This document shows positions 35,410-45,737 of a DNA stretch of 64,000 nucleotides, in pieces. A program made the translations under genes and the position numbers. A model generated the notes under the pieces. The model worked only from the letters and a program-made list of their open reading frames with translations. It ran no database searches and was not told where the DNA came from. The stretch is from Deltaproteobacteria bacterium (GTDB lineage Bacteria > Myxococcota_A > Polyangia > Haliangiales > SHYZ01): contig JACQUZ010000053.1 of the NCBI GenBank assembly GCA_016210055.1, positions 41,640 through 105,639 on the forward strand, read 5' to 3'. Position 1 is the first letter of the stretch. Each line of letters starts with the position of its first letter.

Positions 35410-37305
35410 CTATCGCACCAAAGTTAGCCCGTGCTTGGCTATCTTCAAGGCCAGCCCCTGCCTCGTAATCCCAAGCTCCCGTGCCGCGCGGCTACAGCTT
35501 CCCTTGTGGCGCTCTAGCGCCTCTGAGATGAGGCGCCGCTCGAACTCCCCCACAAGCTCCTTGAGTGCTCTCGTCTTACTTCCGATCGTGCCCGGTTCGC
35601 CACGCCTGTCTTCCTCCTCCGCAGAGGTCGCGAGCAATCCATCACCGAGACGCGCTTGCCTCTGGGATCCGGACCAGGGGGGCGACGAAGCCCCAAGCGA
35701 TGGCGGCGCATGGTGGACAGGTTGGAACTCGATCACGTCTGCATGGGAATGCGGGGGGGTTAGGGCCACCACGCGCTCGATGACGTTGACGAGCTCCCTG
35801 ATGTTGCCAGGCCACGCATGGCTCTCGAGCGCCCGACGCATGCGGTCGGAAATGCGAATTCCTTCCTTTCCCATGCGCCGTTGGAAGTCAACGAGGTAGC
35901 GCTCGGCAAGAAGCCAGATATCTTCAGTGCGTTCTCTGAGCGGAGGCATCTGGATCGGCACGACGTTGAGCCGATAGAACAGATCCTCACGGAAGTTTCC
36001 GTCGGCAATCATCCGCTCGAGATCGCGGTTTGTCGCGGCAATGAGGCGAAAATTCACGCATAGCGTGTCGTTGCCACCGAGCCGCTCGAATGAGCGCTCT
36101 TGGAGCGTGCGGAGGAGCTTCACCTGAACGGCAGGAGGAACGTCTCCTACCTCGTCAATAAAGAGAGTTCCTCCGTCCGCGCGCTCGAAACGTCCTGCCC
36201 GGCGGGCCGTGGCGCCGGTGAACGCTCCGCGCTCGTGGCCGAACAGCTCGCTCTCCACGAGAGTTTCTGGCAGCGCCGCGCAATTCACCGGAACAAACGG
36301 ACGGTCCCGCCGGTGCGAGAGAGCGTGCAGCACTCGAGCAACGAGCTCCTTCCCAGTCCCGGTCTCCCCTCGGATCAAGACCGTTGCATCAGTCGCGGCG
36401 ACCCGCTCGATCTTGTCAAAGATGCTCGTCATTGCAGGGCTCTGGCCAATCAGCTCACGGAGGCCATGCTCACCCACGCCATGACGCATCCGCTGCGCTT
36501 CTGCGATCAGCCGCCGGCGGTCGAGGACACGCCTTACCCGCACCGCGAGCTCATCGCCGCGTACCGGACGCCAGATGACATCGTCCACACCGGCTGCCAG
36601 GAGTCGGGGAGCGTCCGGATCTCCACCCGGACGCTCGACGCAGACGTGTGCGGCCCCAGGCGCCACCTGCGTAATTTCCGATAGGCCAGCCATGGTGTCC
36701 TTCACCATGGCCGTGTCCCACAAGACCAGCTCGTAGCCGCCTTGGGGGGGCGAGAGCCGCCTCGCCGAGGGGACGTCGGTCGCCACGTCGTGCGCCAACG
36801 CGAGCGAGCCGAGGGTTGAACGAGCGGTCTCACGCACGTCTGGTCCAACGAGAAGAAGAGCCCGATGCGCGGGCTCCGGGGTGCTCTGGGCTATGAGCCG
36901 ACTGATAAGCCCCACGAGCTGGTCCACCGTGATGGGCTTGGGCAGGAAATGTCCCACATGCCCACGATTAATGGCGTCGGTCAAAACCTCGGCGCTCGCG
37001 TGGCCCGAAACCAGGATCCGCTCGGTTTGCGGAGCCAACCGCGCGACCCGCTCCAGGACCTCGACACCGGTAAGCCCAGGCAAGTGGTGGTCAGCTATCA
37101 CTGCGAGAAAACGCCCACCCTGGACGCGGTCCACCGCTGCCACGCCGTCCGAACAGATCTCCACGCTGCACAGCTTCCGGAGCGCCCTGAGCATGAGGTC
37201 CGCGTTCTCCGGCTCGTCCTCCACAACGAGGACCGCGGCTCGCTCGGCCGTGCGGATCCTTGGCACCACGTACCGATGGTGACAAGAATCATTGCGACGT
37301 GTCAA
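35410..37305 (-). CDS. NtrC-type sigma-54-dependent response regulator with two receiver domains
   Basis: 631 residues. Receiver 1 covers about 24-140, with phospho-acceptor Asp72 in ADHHLPGLTG. Receiver 2 is at about 148-262 and is degenerate (DTAM at Asp197, no clear acidic pair). The AAA+ domain follows: GETGTGKE Walker A at 313-320, GAFTGA sigma-54 contact loop at 360-365, GGTLFIDEVG Walker B. A Fis-type helix-turn-helix ends the protein (CSRAARELGITRQG). It activates sigma-54 promoters when phosphorylated. Start is TTG 37305 or GTG 37269. Divergent from the stand-alone receiver at 37418, which could belong to the same relay. Confidence 0.93.
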   Translation of the reverse strand: MTRRNDSCHHRYVVPRIRTAERAAVLVVEDEPENADLMLRALRKLCSVEICSDGVAAVDRVQGGRFLAVIADHHLPGLTGVEVLERVARLAPQTERILVSGHASAEVLTDAINRGHVGHFLPKPITVDQLVGLISRLIAQSTPEPAHRALLLVGPDVRETARSTLGSLALAHDVATDVPSARRLSPPQGGYELVLWDTAMVKDTMAGLSEITQVAPGAAHVCVERPGGDPDAPRLLAAGVDDVIWRPVRGDELAVRVRRVLDRRRLIAEAQRMRHGVGEHGLRELIGQSPAMTSIFDKIERVAATDATVLIRGETGTGKELVARVLHALSHRRDRPFVPVNCAALPETLVESELFGHERGAFTGATARRAGRFERADGGTLFIDEVGDVPPAVQVKLLRTLQERSFERLGGNDTLCVNFRLIAATNRDLERMIADGNFREDLFYRLNVVPIQMPPLRERTEDIWLLAERYLVDFQRRMGKEGIRISDRMRRALESHAWPGNIRELVNVIERVVALTPPHSHADVIEFQPVHHAPPSLGASSPPWSGSQRQARLGDGLLATSAEEEDRRGEPGTIGSKTRALKELVGEFERRLISEALERHKGSCSRAARELGITRQGLALKIAKHGLTLVR

Positions 37306-37417
37306 CGGAACTTGCAGGGGGTGGCAAGGAACGTTGACAGGGGTCGAGCCTCCGCGGGCCTAACGGGCGGGAACAGCGTTGTGATCAGCTGTCAGTCGCA
37401 GGGTTTCCGCGCACGGC

Positions 37418-37807
37418 ATGTCGCTTGCTAGTCAATGGCTCGTGCGCATTTTGGTGGTCGACGACGAACGAGGGTTTGGGTCGCTGCTTGGGCGGACGTT
37501 GCGCCGGCTCGGTCATGAAGCAGTCCTTGCTTATCACCCCTTTGACGCCATCGAGATGTTGGATCCCTCGGTGGATGCGGTCATCACGGACATCGACATG
37601 CCAAACATGGATGGCGTACAACTCGCACAGCAGATACGACGCCGTTTCTCAGACATGCCCATTGCCTTTTGTACCGGAAGCGACCCAGAGGATTCCGTGG
37701 TTCGAAAGGCCTCGGAAATTGGCCGTGTTTTCCCGAAAATCTGGACCCTGGACGAAGTCATGGTGACCGTCGAGGAGCTCCGCAAGCAGCGGATTGGAAA
37801 TTCATAG
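37418..37807 (+). CDS. Single-domain response regulator (receiver)
   Basis: 129 residues, only a receiver domain: ILVVDDERGFG with acidic Asp15-Asp16, phospho-acceptor Asp58 in VITDIDMPNMDG, AFCTGS at the Thr position and a Lys near GRVFPKIW. No output domain. It lies 112 bases from the divergent NtrC-type regulator and likely takes part in the same phosphorelay as a phosphate sink or CheY-like adaptor. Start at ATG 37418; a GTG at 37439 would remove seven residues. Confidence 0.85.
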   Translation: MSLASQWLVRILVVDDERGFGSLLGRTLRRLGHEAVLAYHPFDAIEMLDPSVDAVITDIDMPNMDGVQLAQQIRRRFSDMPIAFCTGSDPEDSVVRKASEIGRVFPKIWTLDEVMVTVEELRKQRIGNS

Positions 37808-37813
37808 AAAGCC

Positions 37814-38377
37814 CTACCTGGCGGCCAGCCCGAGCGAAAGAAAAACCATCAGCCCAGAAGGATCGCCAAGGGCACCGAATCGCCCTCCAAGAGTGGCGAG
37901 AAATCGGCCCGCCAGCACGTACTCGATTCCCGCGCCGACCCCGAATCCCAGGTAGCTCCGAGCCGAGCTCGGCGGAATGGGGATATCCGTGCGCACGATG
38001 AGCGGCCCACCCTCGAGGTAGGCCACGACCTGGGGTGGTCCCAAGATGAGCGGCACGCGTGCCCGAAGGTCAAGTCCCATGTCGAGAAGGATGAGCTCGC
38101 TCTCGACGTTTGTGGGGCTCGACGAGTCGAAAGCATTGCGTCTTATCGACCAAGAAAGCCCCACGTTGTTCTGGCCGAGGATCCGGGGGAAGTAGGCGGC
38201 TTCCACGCCGATCACGTAGTAGCTAAACGCGTACCTCTCGCGCAATTCCCCAGTATTCCACCTGAGCCCATAGAGCACGGAGAGCTGGGTGGTCGGCGCC
38301 TCGGCGCGGGCCGATCCTCGCCAAGCGAGGAGGACCAAAACGCCAATGGTCGCGAGTACTCCCTTGGCGCGCCTCAA
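37814..38377 (-). CDS. Outer-membrane beta-barrel-like protein
   Basis: 187 residues. Signal peptide (about 1-25, ending ARA-EA). The mature part alternates hydrophobic strands with glycine and polar turns (FSYYVIGVEAAYFPRI, VAYLEGGPLIVRTDI, GFGVGAGIEYVLAGRF, VFLSLGLAAR), about eight strands, as in small outer-membrane barrels of the OmpW/OmpX size. No exact family is clear. The final Arg is not the usual aromatic end. Its start overlaps the stop of the cyclic-nucleotide-binding gene by four bases, so both are co-translated. Confidence 0.75.
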   Translation of the reverse strand: MRRAKGVLATIGVLVLLAWRGSARAEAPTTQLSVLYGLRWNTGELRERYAFSYYVIGVEAAYFPRILGQNNVGLSWSIRRNAFDSSSPTNVESELILLDMGLDLRARVPLILGPPQVVAYLEGGPLIVRTDIPIPPSSARSYLGFGVGAGIEYVLAGRFLATLGGRFGALGDPSGLMVFLSLGLAAR

Positions 38378-38883
38378 AACTTGTTCGACGTGGCCAAGAA
38401 GGTCATCTTGTCATTCGTCTCGCGCAGCCTGGCCGTCAACGTGCGGACGAAGTTCCAAAGCAACTCGTAGGCGAGATCCCGATCGACGAAGAGCAGGTCC
38501 TCGAGGTCCGCCTTGGTGATCACGAAGAGCTTGCAACGCTCATGCACCAAGGCGTGCGCCGATCGCGGGGAGTCGTCAATGAGCGACATCTCGCCGAAAT
38601 ACGCCCCGCTCCGTAGGATTGCGAGGGCTTCCTCTCCCATGCCCGGCACGATCCTGCTGATCCGCACCGCACCGTCCAGGATGAGGAAGAACTTGTCCCC
38701 GGCATCCCCCTCGGAAAAAATCTTGGCGCCCGTCGCGTACTGCTCCTCGATGCCGATCTCGGCGATGCGCTTGAGGTGCGCGGGGGGGAGCCCGCTGAAG
38801 ATATTTATCTTTCCCAGGAGCTCCACCATGGCGATTAGACGTTCGGCGGTCTGGTTCTCGCTTTTCTCGGCTGTGCTCGCCAT
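38374..38883 (-). CDS. Cyclic nucleotide-binding domain protein
   Basis: 169 residues, a single cNMP-binding (CRP-like) beta-roll: LLGKINIFSGLPPAHLKRIAE entry helix, GAKIFSEGDAGDKFFLILDG strands, and the phosphate-binding cassette YFGEMSLIDDSPRSA with Glu and Arg in place. No helix-turn-helix or catalytic domain follows, so it is a stand-alone sensor or a subunit that acts through a partner. Sits between trxB and the outer-membrane barrel gene on the minus strand and overlaps the latter by four bases. Confidence 0.88.
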   Translation of the reverse strand: MASTAEKSENQTAERLIAMVELLGKINIFSGLPPAHLKRIAEIGIEEQYATGAKIFSEGDAGDKFFLILDGAVRISRIVPGMGEEALAILRSGAYFGEMSLIDDSPRSAHALVHERCKLFVITKADLEDLLFVDRDLAYELLWNFVRTLTARLRETNDKMTFLATSNKF

Positions 38884-38892
38884 TGTCGCTGC

Positions 38893-39846
38893 CTAGTGCG
38901 CGAGGAATCTCTCGGCATCGATCGCGGCCATGCAGCCGGTTCCCGCCGCTGTGATCGCTTGCCGGTACACGTGGTCGGCGCAGTCGCCCGCAGCGAAGAC
39001 GCCCGGAATGCTGGTAGCCGTGGATCGACCTTTAACCTTGATGTAACCGTTCTCGTCGAGATCGAGCTGTCCCTCGAACAGCTTGGTATTGGGCTGATGC
39101 CCAATCGCGATGAACACGCCTTGGCAAGAGATGAGCTTCTCCTCGCCAGAACGGACGTCAACGAAAGTAGCGCCCGTCACGCCTCCCTTGCCGGGCTCGC
39201 CATGAATTTCCTTGATCGCTGAGTTCCATGCCCAGGCGATCTTCGGATTCTGGAGTGCCCTCTCCTGCATGATTTTGGAAGCGCGGAGCTTTTCCCGACG
39301 GTGGACCACCGTGACCTTGGAGCAAAAACGGGTCAGGTACATGGCCTCTTCCATCGCTGTATCTCCGCCGCCCACGATGAGGACCTCTTGGTTCTTGAAA
39401 AAGAAGCCGTCGCACGTGGCACAAGCGGACACCCCATATCCCATCAAGCGTTTCTCGCTCTCCAGGCCCAAGAGCTTTGCGCTCGCACCGGACGAGATGA
39501 TGAGCGCCTCGCAAGCAATCCTCCGGTCGTCAGATTCGAGCACAAATGGACGCTCGGATAGGTTGACCTTGGTGATATCCCCCACAATGAACTGGGTTCC
39601 GAAACGCTCTGCCTGCTGCCGAAATGAGACCATGAGCTCGGGGCCCTGGATCCCGTGGGGAAAACCAGGATAGTTCTCGACTTCCGTCGTGATGGTCAGC
39701 TGGCCACCAGGCTGGGTGCCTTCGACCACGGCGGGCTCCAGGTTCGCACGAGCGGTGTATATGGCGGCGGTGAGCCCTGCAGGGCCGGAGCCCATGATGG
39801 CAACTTTCACACGAGTGACAGGTAGGTCGGACATCGCACGAATCAT
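38893..39846 (-). CDS. trxB: Thioredoxin reductase
   Basis: 317 residues. FAD-binding GSGPAGLTAAIYTAR (about 19-33), redox-active CATC (Cys142, Cys145), NADPH-binding VGGGDTAMEEAMYL and FAAGDCADHVYRQA near the C-terminus. Transfers electrons from NADPH to thioredoxin in the cytoplasm. The first Met at 39846 and a second at 39834 are both possible. Followed ten bases later by the cyclic-nucleotide-binding gene; preceded by moaC on the same strand. Confidence 0.97.
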   Translation of the reverse strand: MIRAMSDLPVTRVKVAIMGSGPAGLTAAIYTARANLEPAVVEGTQPGGQLTITTEVENYPGFPHGIQGPELMVSFRQQAERFGTQFIVGDITKVNLSERPFVLESDDRRIACEALIISSGASAKLLGLESEKRLMGYGVSACATCDGFFFKNQEVLIVGGGDTAMEEAMYLTRFCSKVTVVHRREKLRASKIMQERALQNPKIAWAWNSAIKEIHGEPGKGGVTGATFVDVRSGEEKLISCQGVFIAIGHQPNTKLFEGQLDLDENGYIKVKGRSTATSIPGVFAAGDCADHVYRQAITAAGTGCMAAIDAERFLAH

Positions 39847-39867
39847 AATCGATTGGTCCCGCAGGTG

Positions 39868-40371
39868 CTATTGACGTTTCCAGGTGCCGGACTTCCCACC
39901 GCGCTTTTCCTCGAGCTGAATATCCACCAAGCGCATGCCGCGATCGATGGCCTTGCACATGTCATAGACGGTGAGCGCCGCGACCGTCACGGCTGTGAGC
40001 GCCTCCATCTCGACGCCCGTACGGTCGAACGCCCGCACCTCGGCCCGGATGGTCACCCGGGAGCGCTTGTGGTCCAACCCCAGCTCAATTCCGGTCCCTA
40101 CCACGCGCACGGGATGACATAAAGGGATGAGCTCTGAGGTCCGTTTCAGCCCCTGGATTGCGGCCAGGCGGGCCACGCCAAGCACGTCCCCCTTTCCCAG
40201 CTTCCCCTTCTCAACCAGCGCGAGCGTGCTTGGGGCCATTTCTACCGCCCCCGACGCGATGGCGACTCGATTGGATTCTGGTTTTTCGCCGACGTCCACC
40301 ATTCGAGCCGCACCCCGGGCATCGAAATGCGTCAGTGGATGGGCTTTTTCGCGTGGGGGTGTTCTCTTCAC
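39868..40371 (-). CDS. moaC: Cyclic pyranopterin monophosphate synthase
   Basis: 167 residues from GTG 40371. Step two of molybdenum cofactor synthesis, making cPMP from the MoaA product. Family signature: LTHFDARGAARMVDVGEK, SNRVAIASG, IPLCHPV (His and Cys of the conserved centre), GVEMEALTAVTVAALTVYDMCKA. The upstream frame is open, but the conserved LTHFDARG begins 11 residues after GTG 40371, and that GTG overlaps the preceding stop (GTGA). No other molybdenum-cofactor gene is nearby, unusual but common in scattered moa loci. Confidence 0.95.
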   Translation of the reverse strand: MKRTPPREKAHPLTHFDARGAARMVDVGEKPESNRVAIASGAVEMAPSTLALVEKGKLGKGDVLGVARLAAIQGLKRTSELIPLCHPVRVVGTGIELGLDHKRSRVTIRAEVRAFDRTGVEMEALTAVTVAALTVYDMCKAIDRGMRLVDIQLEEKRGGKSGTWKRQ

Positions 40372-41108
40372 TTGAAGCTCAGCTTGATCGTGGCCGGGGT
40401 GGACGGAACGGGGAACTGGACTTGGGTTTCCGAGCAGACGAGCTTCGAGGGCTTCCCCGGCTCCTTGGAGGGGCGAAGCCCGCAGGCCTTGATCGTATGA
40501 GTAAGCTGGGCGGGGTCTGCCTTGCGCCAGCACTTGCACTTCTTCTTGCCGGCCGCCGCGGGTGCCTTCTCGTAGACAAGGACTTTGCCATCCCACGGCA
40601 CCTTGACGATGCCTCCTTTAGGCGCGATTTCCCGCCTGGTCTCCTCCTTTTCGAGCTGCTTTCTCTTTTCCGGATCATCCGGCTCCCGGCACACCGGACA
40701 CATGGCGGTCGGCGCTACCTCGCATGATTCCGTGCAGGCGGTTGGAAAAAGCAGCACCGGCTGCGCTTTGGGAGGCTTGCCCGTGTACGCGAACAGCACG
40801 GGTTGCCACCCCTTGTCGACTGCGAAGACGAGTTCCCCTGGCCCTTCGTTGGAGAGCTCGAAGGCAATCGGGGGGGGAGTCGTCTCGGGCGGTACTGGCG
40901 GGGGGGTCGGTGATTCGCTCCCCGGCGTCACTTGGGTCGAAGGTCCCGCAGAACCGCTGTCCCGCGTGACCCCTGAATCGGAGGGGGTATCGGCCAGCTG
41001 CTGGGCGGGCGGCTCATGGGTGGTCCCGGGCGGGGCACTGGCCGTGGTCGTCTTGGTCGCACCTCCACAACTCGCAATCGCAATCGCAATGAGGACACGC
41101 GCTCTCAT
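40368..41108 (-). CDS. Pro-rich lipoprotein with Cys-rich domain
   Basis: 246 residues. Signal peptide ending in AIAIASCGG (lipobox). Residues about 20-80 are a low-complexity Pro/Ser/Thr linker. The C-terminal domain (about 82-246) is beta-rich (FELSNEGPGELVFAV, GWQPVLFAYTG), with Cys pairs (TACTESC, CPVC, KKCKCW) and a basic/acidic stretch. No family recognised; metal binding or disulfides are possible. Its stop overlaps the moaC start by three bases. In front of it on the same strand is glmS, 16 bases away. Confidence 0.75.
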   Translation of the reverse strand: MRARVLIAIAIASCGGATKTTTASAPPGTTHEPPAQQLADTPSDSGVTRDSGSAGPSTQVTPGSESPTPPPVPPETTPPPIAFELSNEGPGELVFAVDKGWQPVLFAYTGKPPKAQPVLLFPTACTESCEVAPTAMCPVCREPDDPEKRKQLEKEETRREIAPKGGIVKVPWDGKVLVYEKAPAAAGKKKCKCWRKADPAQLTHTIKACGLRPSKEPGKPSKLVCSETQVQFPVPSTPATIKLSFK

Positions 41109-41124
41109 GGCCGGAAGCTTACAC

Positions 41125-42948
<1,824 letters not shown>

Positions 42949-43017
42949 GGCTGCTGGTCCCCTCCAGGATGGGAACGAGGGCCGTCTCCGTCCCTCGCTC
43001 GGCTGGAAGATCGTGTT

Positions 43018-43248
43018 CTATCGACCGCCAGTCGGTGAACCCACCGGAGTTGTCGATGGCTGGGCGTCATCGGAGCTTCCGCCCTCCTCCTGCTCCCCTT
43101 CATGCGGCGCATTTGAGCCCGCTGGGATAGCTCCAGCCTCGGGCGAAGTCCAAGGTTTAAGGGGGGAATCTACCGGTATGAGCGCTTTTCTTGGGCCGGC
43201 GCAGGCGGCTATCCCCCCGAAAATGAACGCAAGTAGTAACGGGCGCAT
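43018..43248 (-). CDS. Small lipoprotein
   Basis: 76 residues. Signal peptide with IAACAG lipobox (lipidated Cys at about 16). The rest is a short, acidic, Pro/Ser/Gly-rich, probably disordered chain. A GGAG lies a few bases before ATG 43248, and the gene is in line with glmS 69 bases on. Function unknown; such proteins often tether or mark the envelope. The call rests on the lipobox and ribosome site; codon evidence is weak at this size. Confidence 0.6.
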   Translation of the reverse strand: MRPLLLAFIFGGIAACAGPRKALIPVDSPLKPWTSPEAGAIPAGSNAPHEGEQEEGGSSDDAQPSTTPVGSPTGGR

Positions 43249-43332
43249 GGTCTCCGCAGGATTTTTTCAGGCACTTGGGGGTGCTGGTCAAGGAAAACCT
43301 GAAACCCGTGCGAAAATTCTCCACCGGATCGC

Positions 43333-43361
43333 TTGACACGCCCCGCCAGGATCCAGTAGAT
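43333..43361 (+). promoter_or_regulatory. Candidate promoter upstream of prs
   Basis: A perfect TTGACA at 43333-43338 with a poor -10 (TAGATC or GTAGAT, 17-18 bases on). It lies about 80 bases before the prs start in an otherwise featureless 168-base gap (43249-43416). Confidence 0.3.
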
Positions 43362-43416
43362 CCAGGCCGCACTATTCACGTTTTTCCGTCACCTCACACA
43401 GGTCGGAAGGTACGCC

Positions 43417-44358
43417 ATGATCAAGGCGCTCACTATTTTCAGCGGAAACGCAAGCCGTGAGCTCGCGGAGTCCATCTGCCGCTACGTCGAGATCCCGCCC
43501 GGCCGAAACGAGGTCACGCGATTCTCAGATGGTGAAAGCTACGTAGAAATCGGCGAAAACGTCCGCGGAGTAAACTGCTTCGTCGTCCAGCCGACTTGCT
43601 CCCCCGTCAACCACAATCTCATGGAGCTCCTCATTATCATCGACGCGCTCAAGCGGGCGTCGGCCGGGAGCATCATCGCGGTCATGCCCTATTTCGGCTA
43701 TGCCCGCCAGGATCGAAAGGTCAAGCCTCGGACCCCGATTAGCGCGAAGATGGTCGCCGACCTCATCACGGCGGCGGGCGCCAATCGCGTGGTGTCCATG
43801 GACCTGCACGCAGGCCAAATCCAAGGGTTTTTCAACATCCCGTTCGACCACATCTACGCCATGCCCGTGTTGATGGATTACTTGCGCGTTAAGCACGCGA
43901 ATGGTGCCGTCGTGGTGTCGCCCGACGCAGGGGGCGTCGAGAGGGCACGAGCGTATTCCAAGCGGCTGGGCGGAACCCTCGCCATCATCGACAAGAGGCG
44001 GTCCGCCCCAAACGTGTCTGAAGTCATGCATCTCATCGGCGACGTGAAGGGAAAGGACGCGGTCATCGTAGATGACATGGTCGATACCGCGGGGACCCTG
44101 GTGCAAGCCGCTCGGGCGGTCATGGAACATGGGGCGCGCACGGTTTCCGCATGTGCGACCCATGGCGTCTTCTCTGGACCCGCGATCGAAAGAATCGAGG
44201 AGTCCCCCTTGACCGAAGTGGTCGTCACGAATACCATTCCGCTTTCCGAAGCGGGACAGAAATGCAGCAAGATCAAAGTCATGTCCGTGGCACGGTTGCT
44301 CGGCGAGGCTGTCAAGCGCATCCACCACGGTGATTCGATTAGCTCGCTATTCATCTAG
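43417..44358 (+). CDS. prs: Ribose-phosphate pyrophosphokinase
   Basis: 313 residues, makes PRPP from ribose-5-phosphate and ATP for purine, pyrimidine, His and Trp synthesis. Class I features: FSDGESYVEIGENVRG, MPYFGYARQDRKVKPRTPIS flexible loop, DLHAGQIQGFFNIPFDH and PRPP-binding VIVDDMVDTAGTL. Start is ATG 43417 after a GGAAGG. Followed eight bases later by rplY and then pth, a gene order (prs-rplY-pth) common in bacteria. Confidence 0.98.
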   Translation: MIKALTIFSGNASRELAESICRYVEIPPGRNEVTRFSDGESYVEIGENVRGVNCFVVQPTCSPVNHNLMELLIIIDALKRASAGSIIAVMPYFGYARQDRKVKPRTPISAKMVADLITAAGANRVVSMDLHAGQIQGFFNIPFDHIYAMPVLMDYLRVKHANGAVVVSPDAGGVERARAYSKRLGGTLAIIDKRRSAPNVSEVMHLIGDVKGKDAVIVDDMVDTAGTLVQAARAVMEHGARTVSACATHGVFSGPAIERIEESPLTEVVVTNTIPLSEAGQKCSKIKVMSVARLLGEAVKRIHHGDSISSLFI

Positions 44359-44366
44359 AGGAAAAC

Positions 44367-45077
44367 ATGGAAGTCGGAAAGCTCACCGTCGAGTATCGTA
44401 GTGCAACCGGCAAGAACAATGTCGGCCGCCTGCGCGCCGCGGGCAAGGTACCGGGAATCTGCTACGGGAACCATGCCCAGCCCCTTCCCATCTCGCTGGA
44501 GGCCCGGTCGCTCAAGAGTGCACTGGATCCAGAGAAGAAGCGGAACACCGTTATCCACATGACCGTGGTGGGTGGAACGAATGGGAATCAAGAGCTCACA
44601 GTCATGCTCAAGGATTACCAGGTCGATTCCGCCAAGAACACGGTCGATCACGTGGATTTCGTCTCGATCGACTTGGGCAAGGATGTCACCGTCGAGGTGC
44701 CACTCATCCTTGGTGGCAGGCCGGTCGGAGTCGTCGATGGCGGCCAGCTTCACGCCGTGCATCGCTCGATTGCAGTCGCGTGCAAGCCGGGGGATATCCC
44801 GTCCAAGATCGAGGTCGACGTGACGCCCCTGAAGATAGGCGATGCGTTGCACGTGCGCGACGTGAACATGCCTCCTGGCGTGCGCGCCGCACTCGACATG
44901 GGCGAGACGATTGCATCCGTCGTTGCGCCCAAGGCCGAGAAGACCGCGGCTGAAGGGGCGGCGGCCGAGGCAGGAGCAGCGGCTGCGCCTGAGGCAGCGG
45001 CGGCGGCTCCAGCAGCTGCAGCAGCGCCTTCAAAGAAGGAAGAGGCCAAGCCTCCTGCTGGCAAGGAGAAGAAGTAA
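44367..45077 (+). CDS. rplY: Ribosomal protein bL25 (CTC form)
   Basis: 236 residues. 5S-rRNA-binding L25 domain (about 1-95: GRLRAAGKVPGICYGN, VDFVSID) with the longer TL5/CTC C-terminal domain (about 96-185: VEVPLILGGRPVGV, IEVDVTPLKIGDALHVRD). The last 50 residues are an Ala/Glu/Lys low-complexity tail, common in high-GC bacteria. Lies between prs and pth. Confidence 0.95.
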   Translation: MEVGKLTVEYRSATGKNNVGRLRAAGKVPGICYGNHAQPLPISLEARSLKSALDPEKKRNTVIHMTVVGGTNGNQELTVMLKDYQVDSAKNTVDHVDFVSIDLGKDVTVEVPLILGGRPVGVVDGGQLHAVHRSIAVACKPGDIPSKIEVDVTPLKIGDALHVRDVNMPPGVRAALDMGETIASVVAPKAEKTAAEGAAAEAGAAAAPEAAAAAPAAAAAPSKKEEAKPPAGKEKK

Positions 45078-45095
45078 GCGCAGGCGGTTCTTGCC

Positions 45096-45677
45096 GTGTG
45101 GCTTGTCGTCGGGCTCGGCAATCCCGGCCCGAAATACGCTCAGAACCGACACAACATCGGTTTCATGGTGGCCGACGAGATCGCGCGAAGGCTGCGGGTG
45201 GGCGCATTTCGGGCCAAGCTTGGCGGGGAGGTCGCCCAAGGGCAAGCCAGCGGACAGAAGCTCTTGTTGCTCAAGCCAATGGAATACATGAATGAAAGCG
45301 GTCGTGCGGTGCAGCGAATGGCTGCTTTCTACCAGGTATCGCCGGAACGGATCGTAGTGATTCATGACGATGTCGATTTGGAGCTGGGGCGGCTGAAATT
45401 GAAGCAGGGCGGAGGGCATGGCGGCCACAATGGCGTGCGGTCGACGATCGACCAGCTGGGCTCCTCTGATTTCGTGCGTATCCGCTGTGGGGTGGGTCAC
45501 CCGCAGGAAAAAGAAAAAGTCGTTGGACATGTCCTCGGTGACTTTTCAAAAGCAGAACGTGAAGCAGTGGATGCCCTGATCCAGCGTGCCGCTGATGCGG
45601 CGCTTGATGTCGTCACCCAGGGCGTGCTTTTCGCTATGAATCGGCACAACGTGTGGAAGAAAGAAGTGCAAAACTGA
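45096..45677 (+). CDS. pth: Peptidyl-tRNA hydrolase
   Basis: 193 residues, releases peptidyl-tRNA left by drop-off. Active-site region: VGLGNPGPKYAQNRHNIGF (His in RHNIG), LLKPMEYMNESG, VIHDDVDLELG and GGGHGGHNGVRS. GTG start at 45096 directly opens the conserved WLVVGLGNPG. It follows rplY by 18 bases and precedes rpsF by 60. Confidence 0.97.
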   Translation: MWLVVGLGNPGPKYAQNRHNIGFMVADEIARRLRVGAFRAKLGGEVAQGQASGQKLLLLKPMEYMNESGRAVQRMAAFYQVSPERIVVIHDDVDLELGRLKLKQGGGHGGHNGVRSTIDQLGSSDFVRIRCGVGHPQEKEKVVGHVLGDFSKAEREAVDALIQRAADAALDVVTQGVLFAMNRHNVWKKEVQN

Positions 45678-45737
45678 GATGGGTCCTCGCTCGCAGCACG
45701 TCGTTGCGGGCTTTATAGCCAAGGGGAGAACAAGAGC

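Noticed and set aside
37306..37417. Sigma-54 -24/-12 promoter in the divergent region
   Set aside because: TGGCA-type element is present but the -12 GC pair is missing at the needed spacing.
42949..43017. glmS ribozyme in the glmS leader
   Set aside because: Too short (69 bases) and without the required pseudoknot pattern; ribozymes of this kind are known from Gram-positive bacteria.
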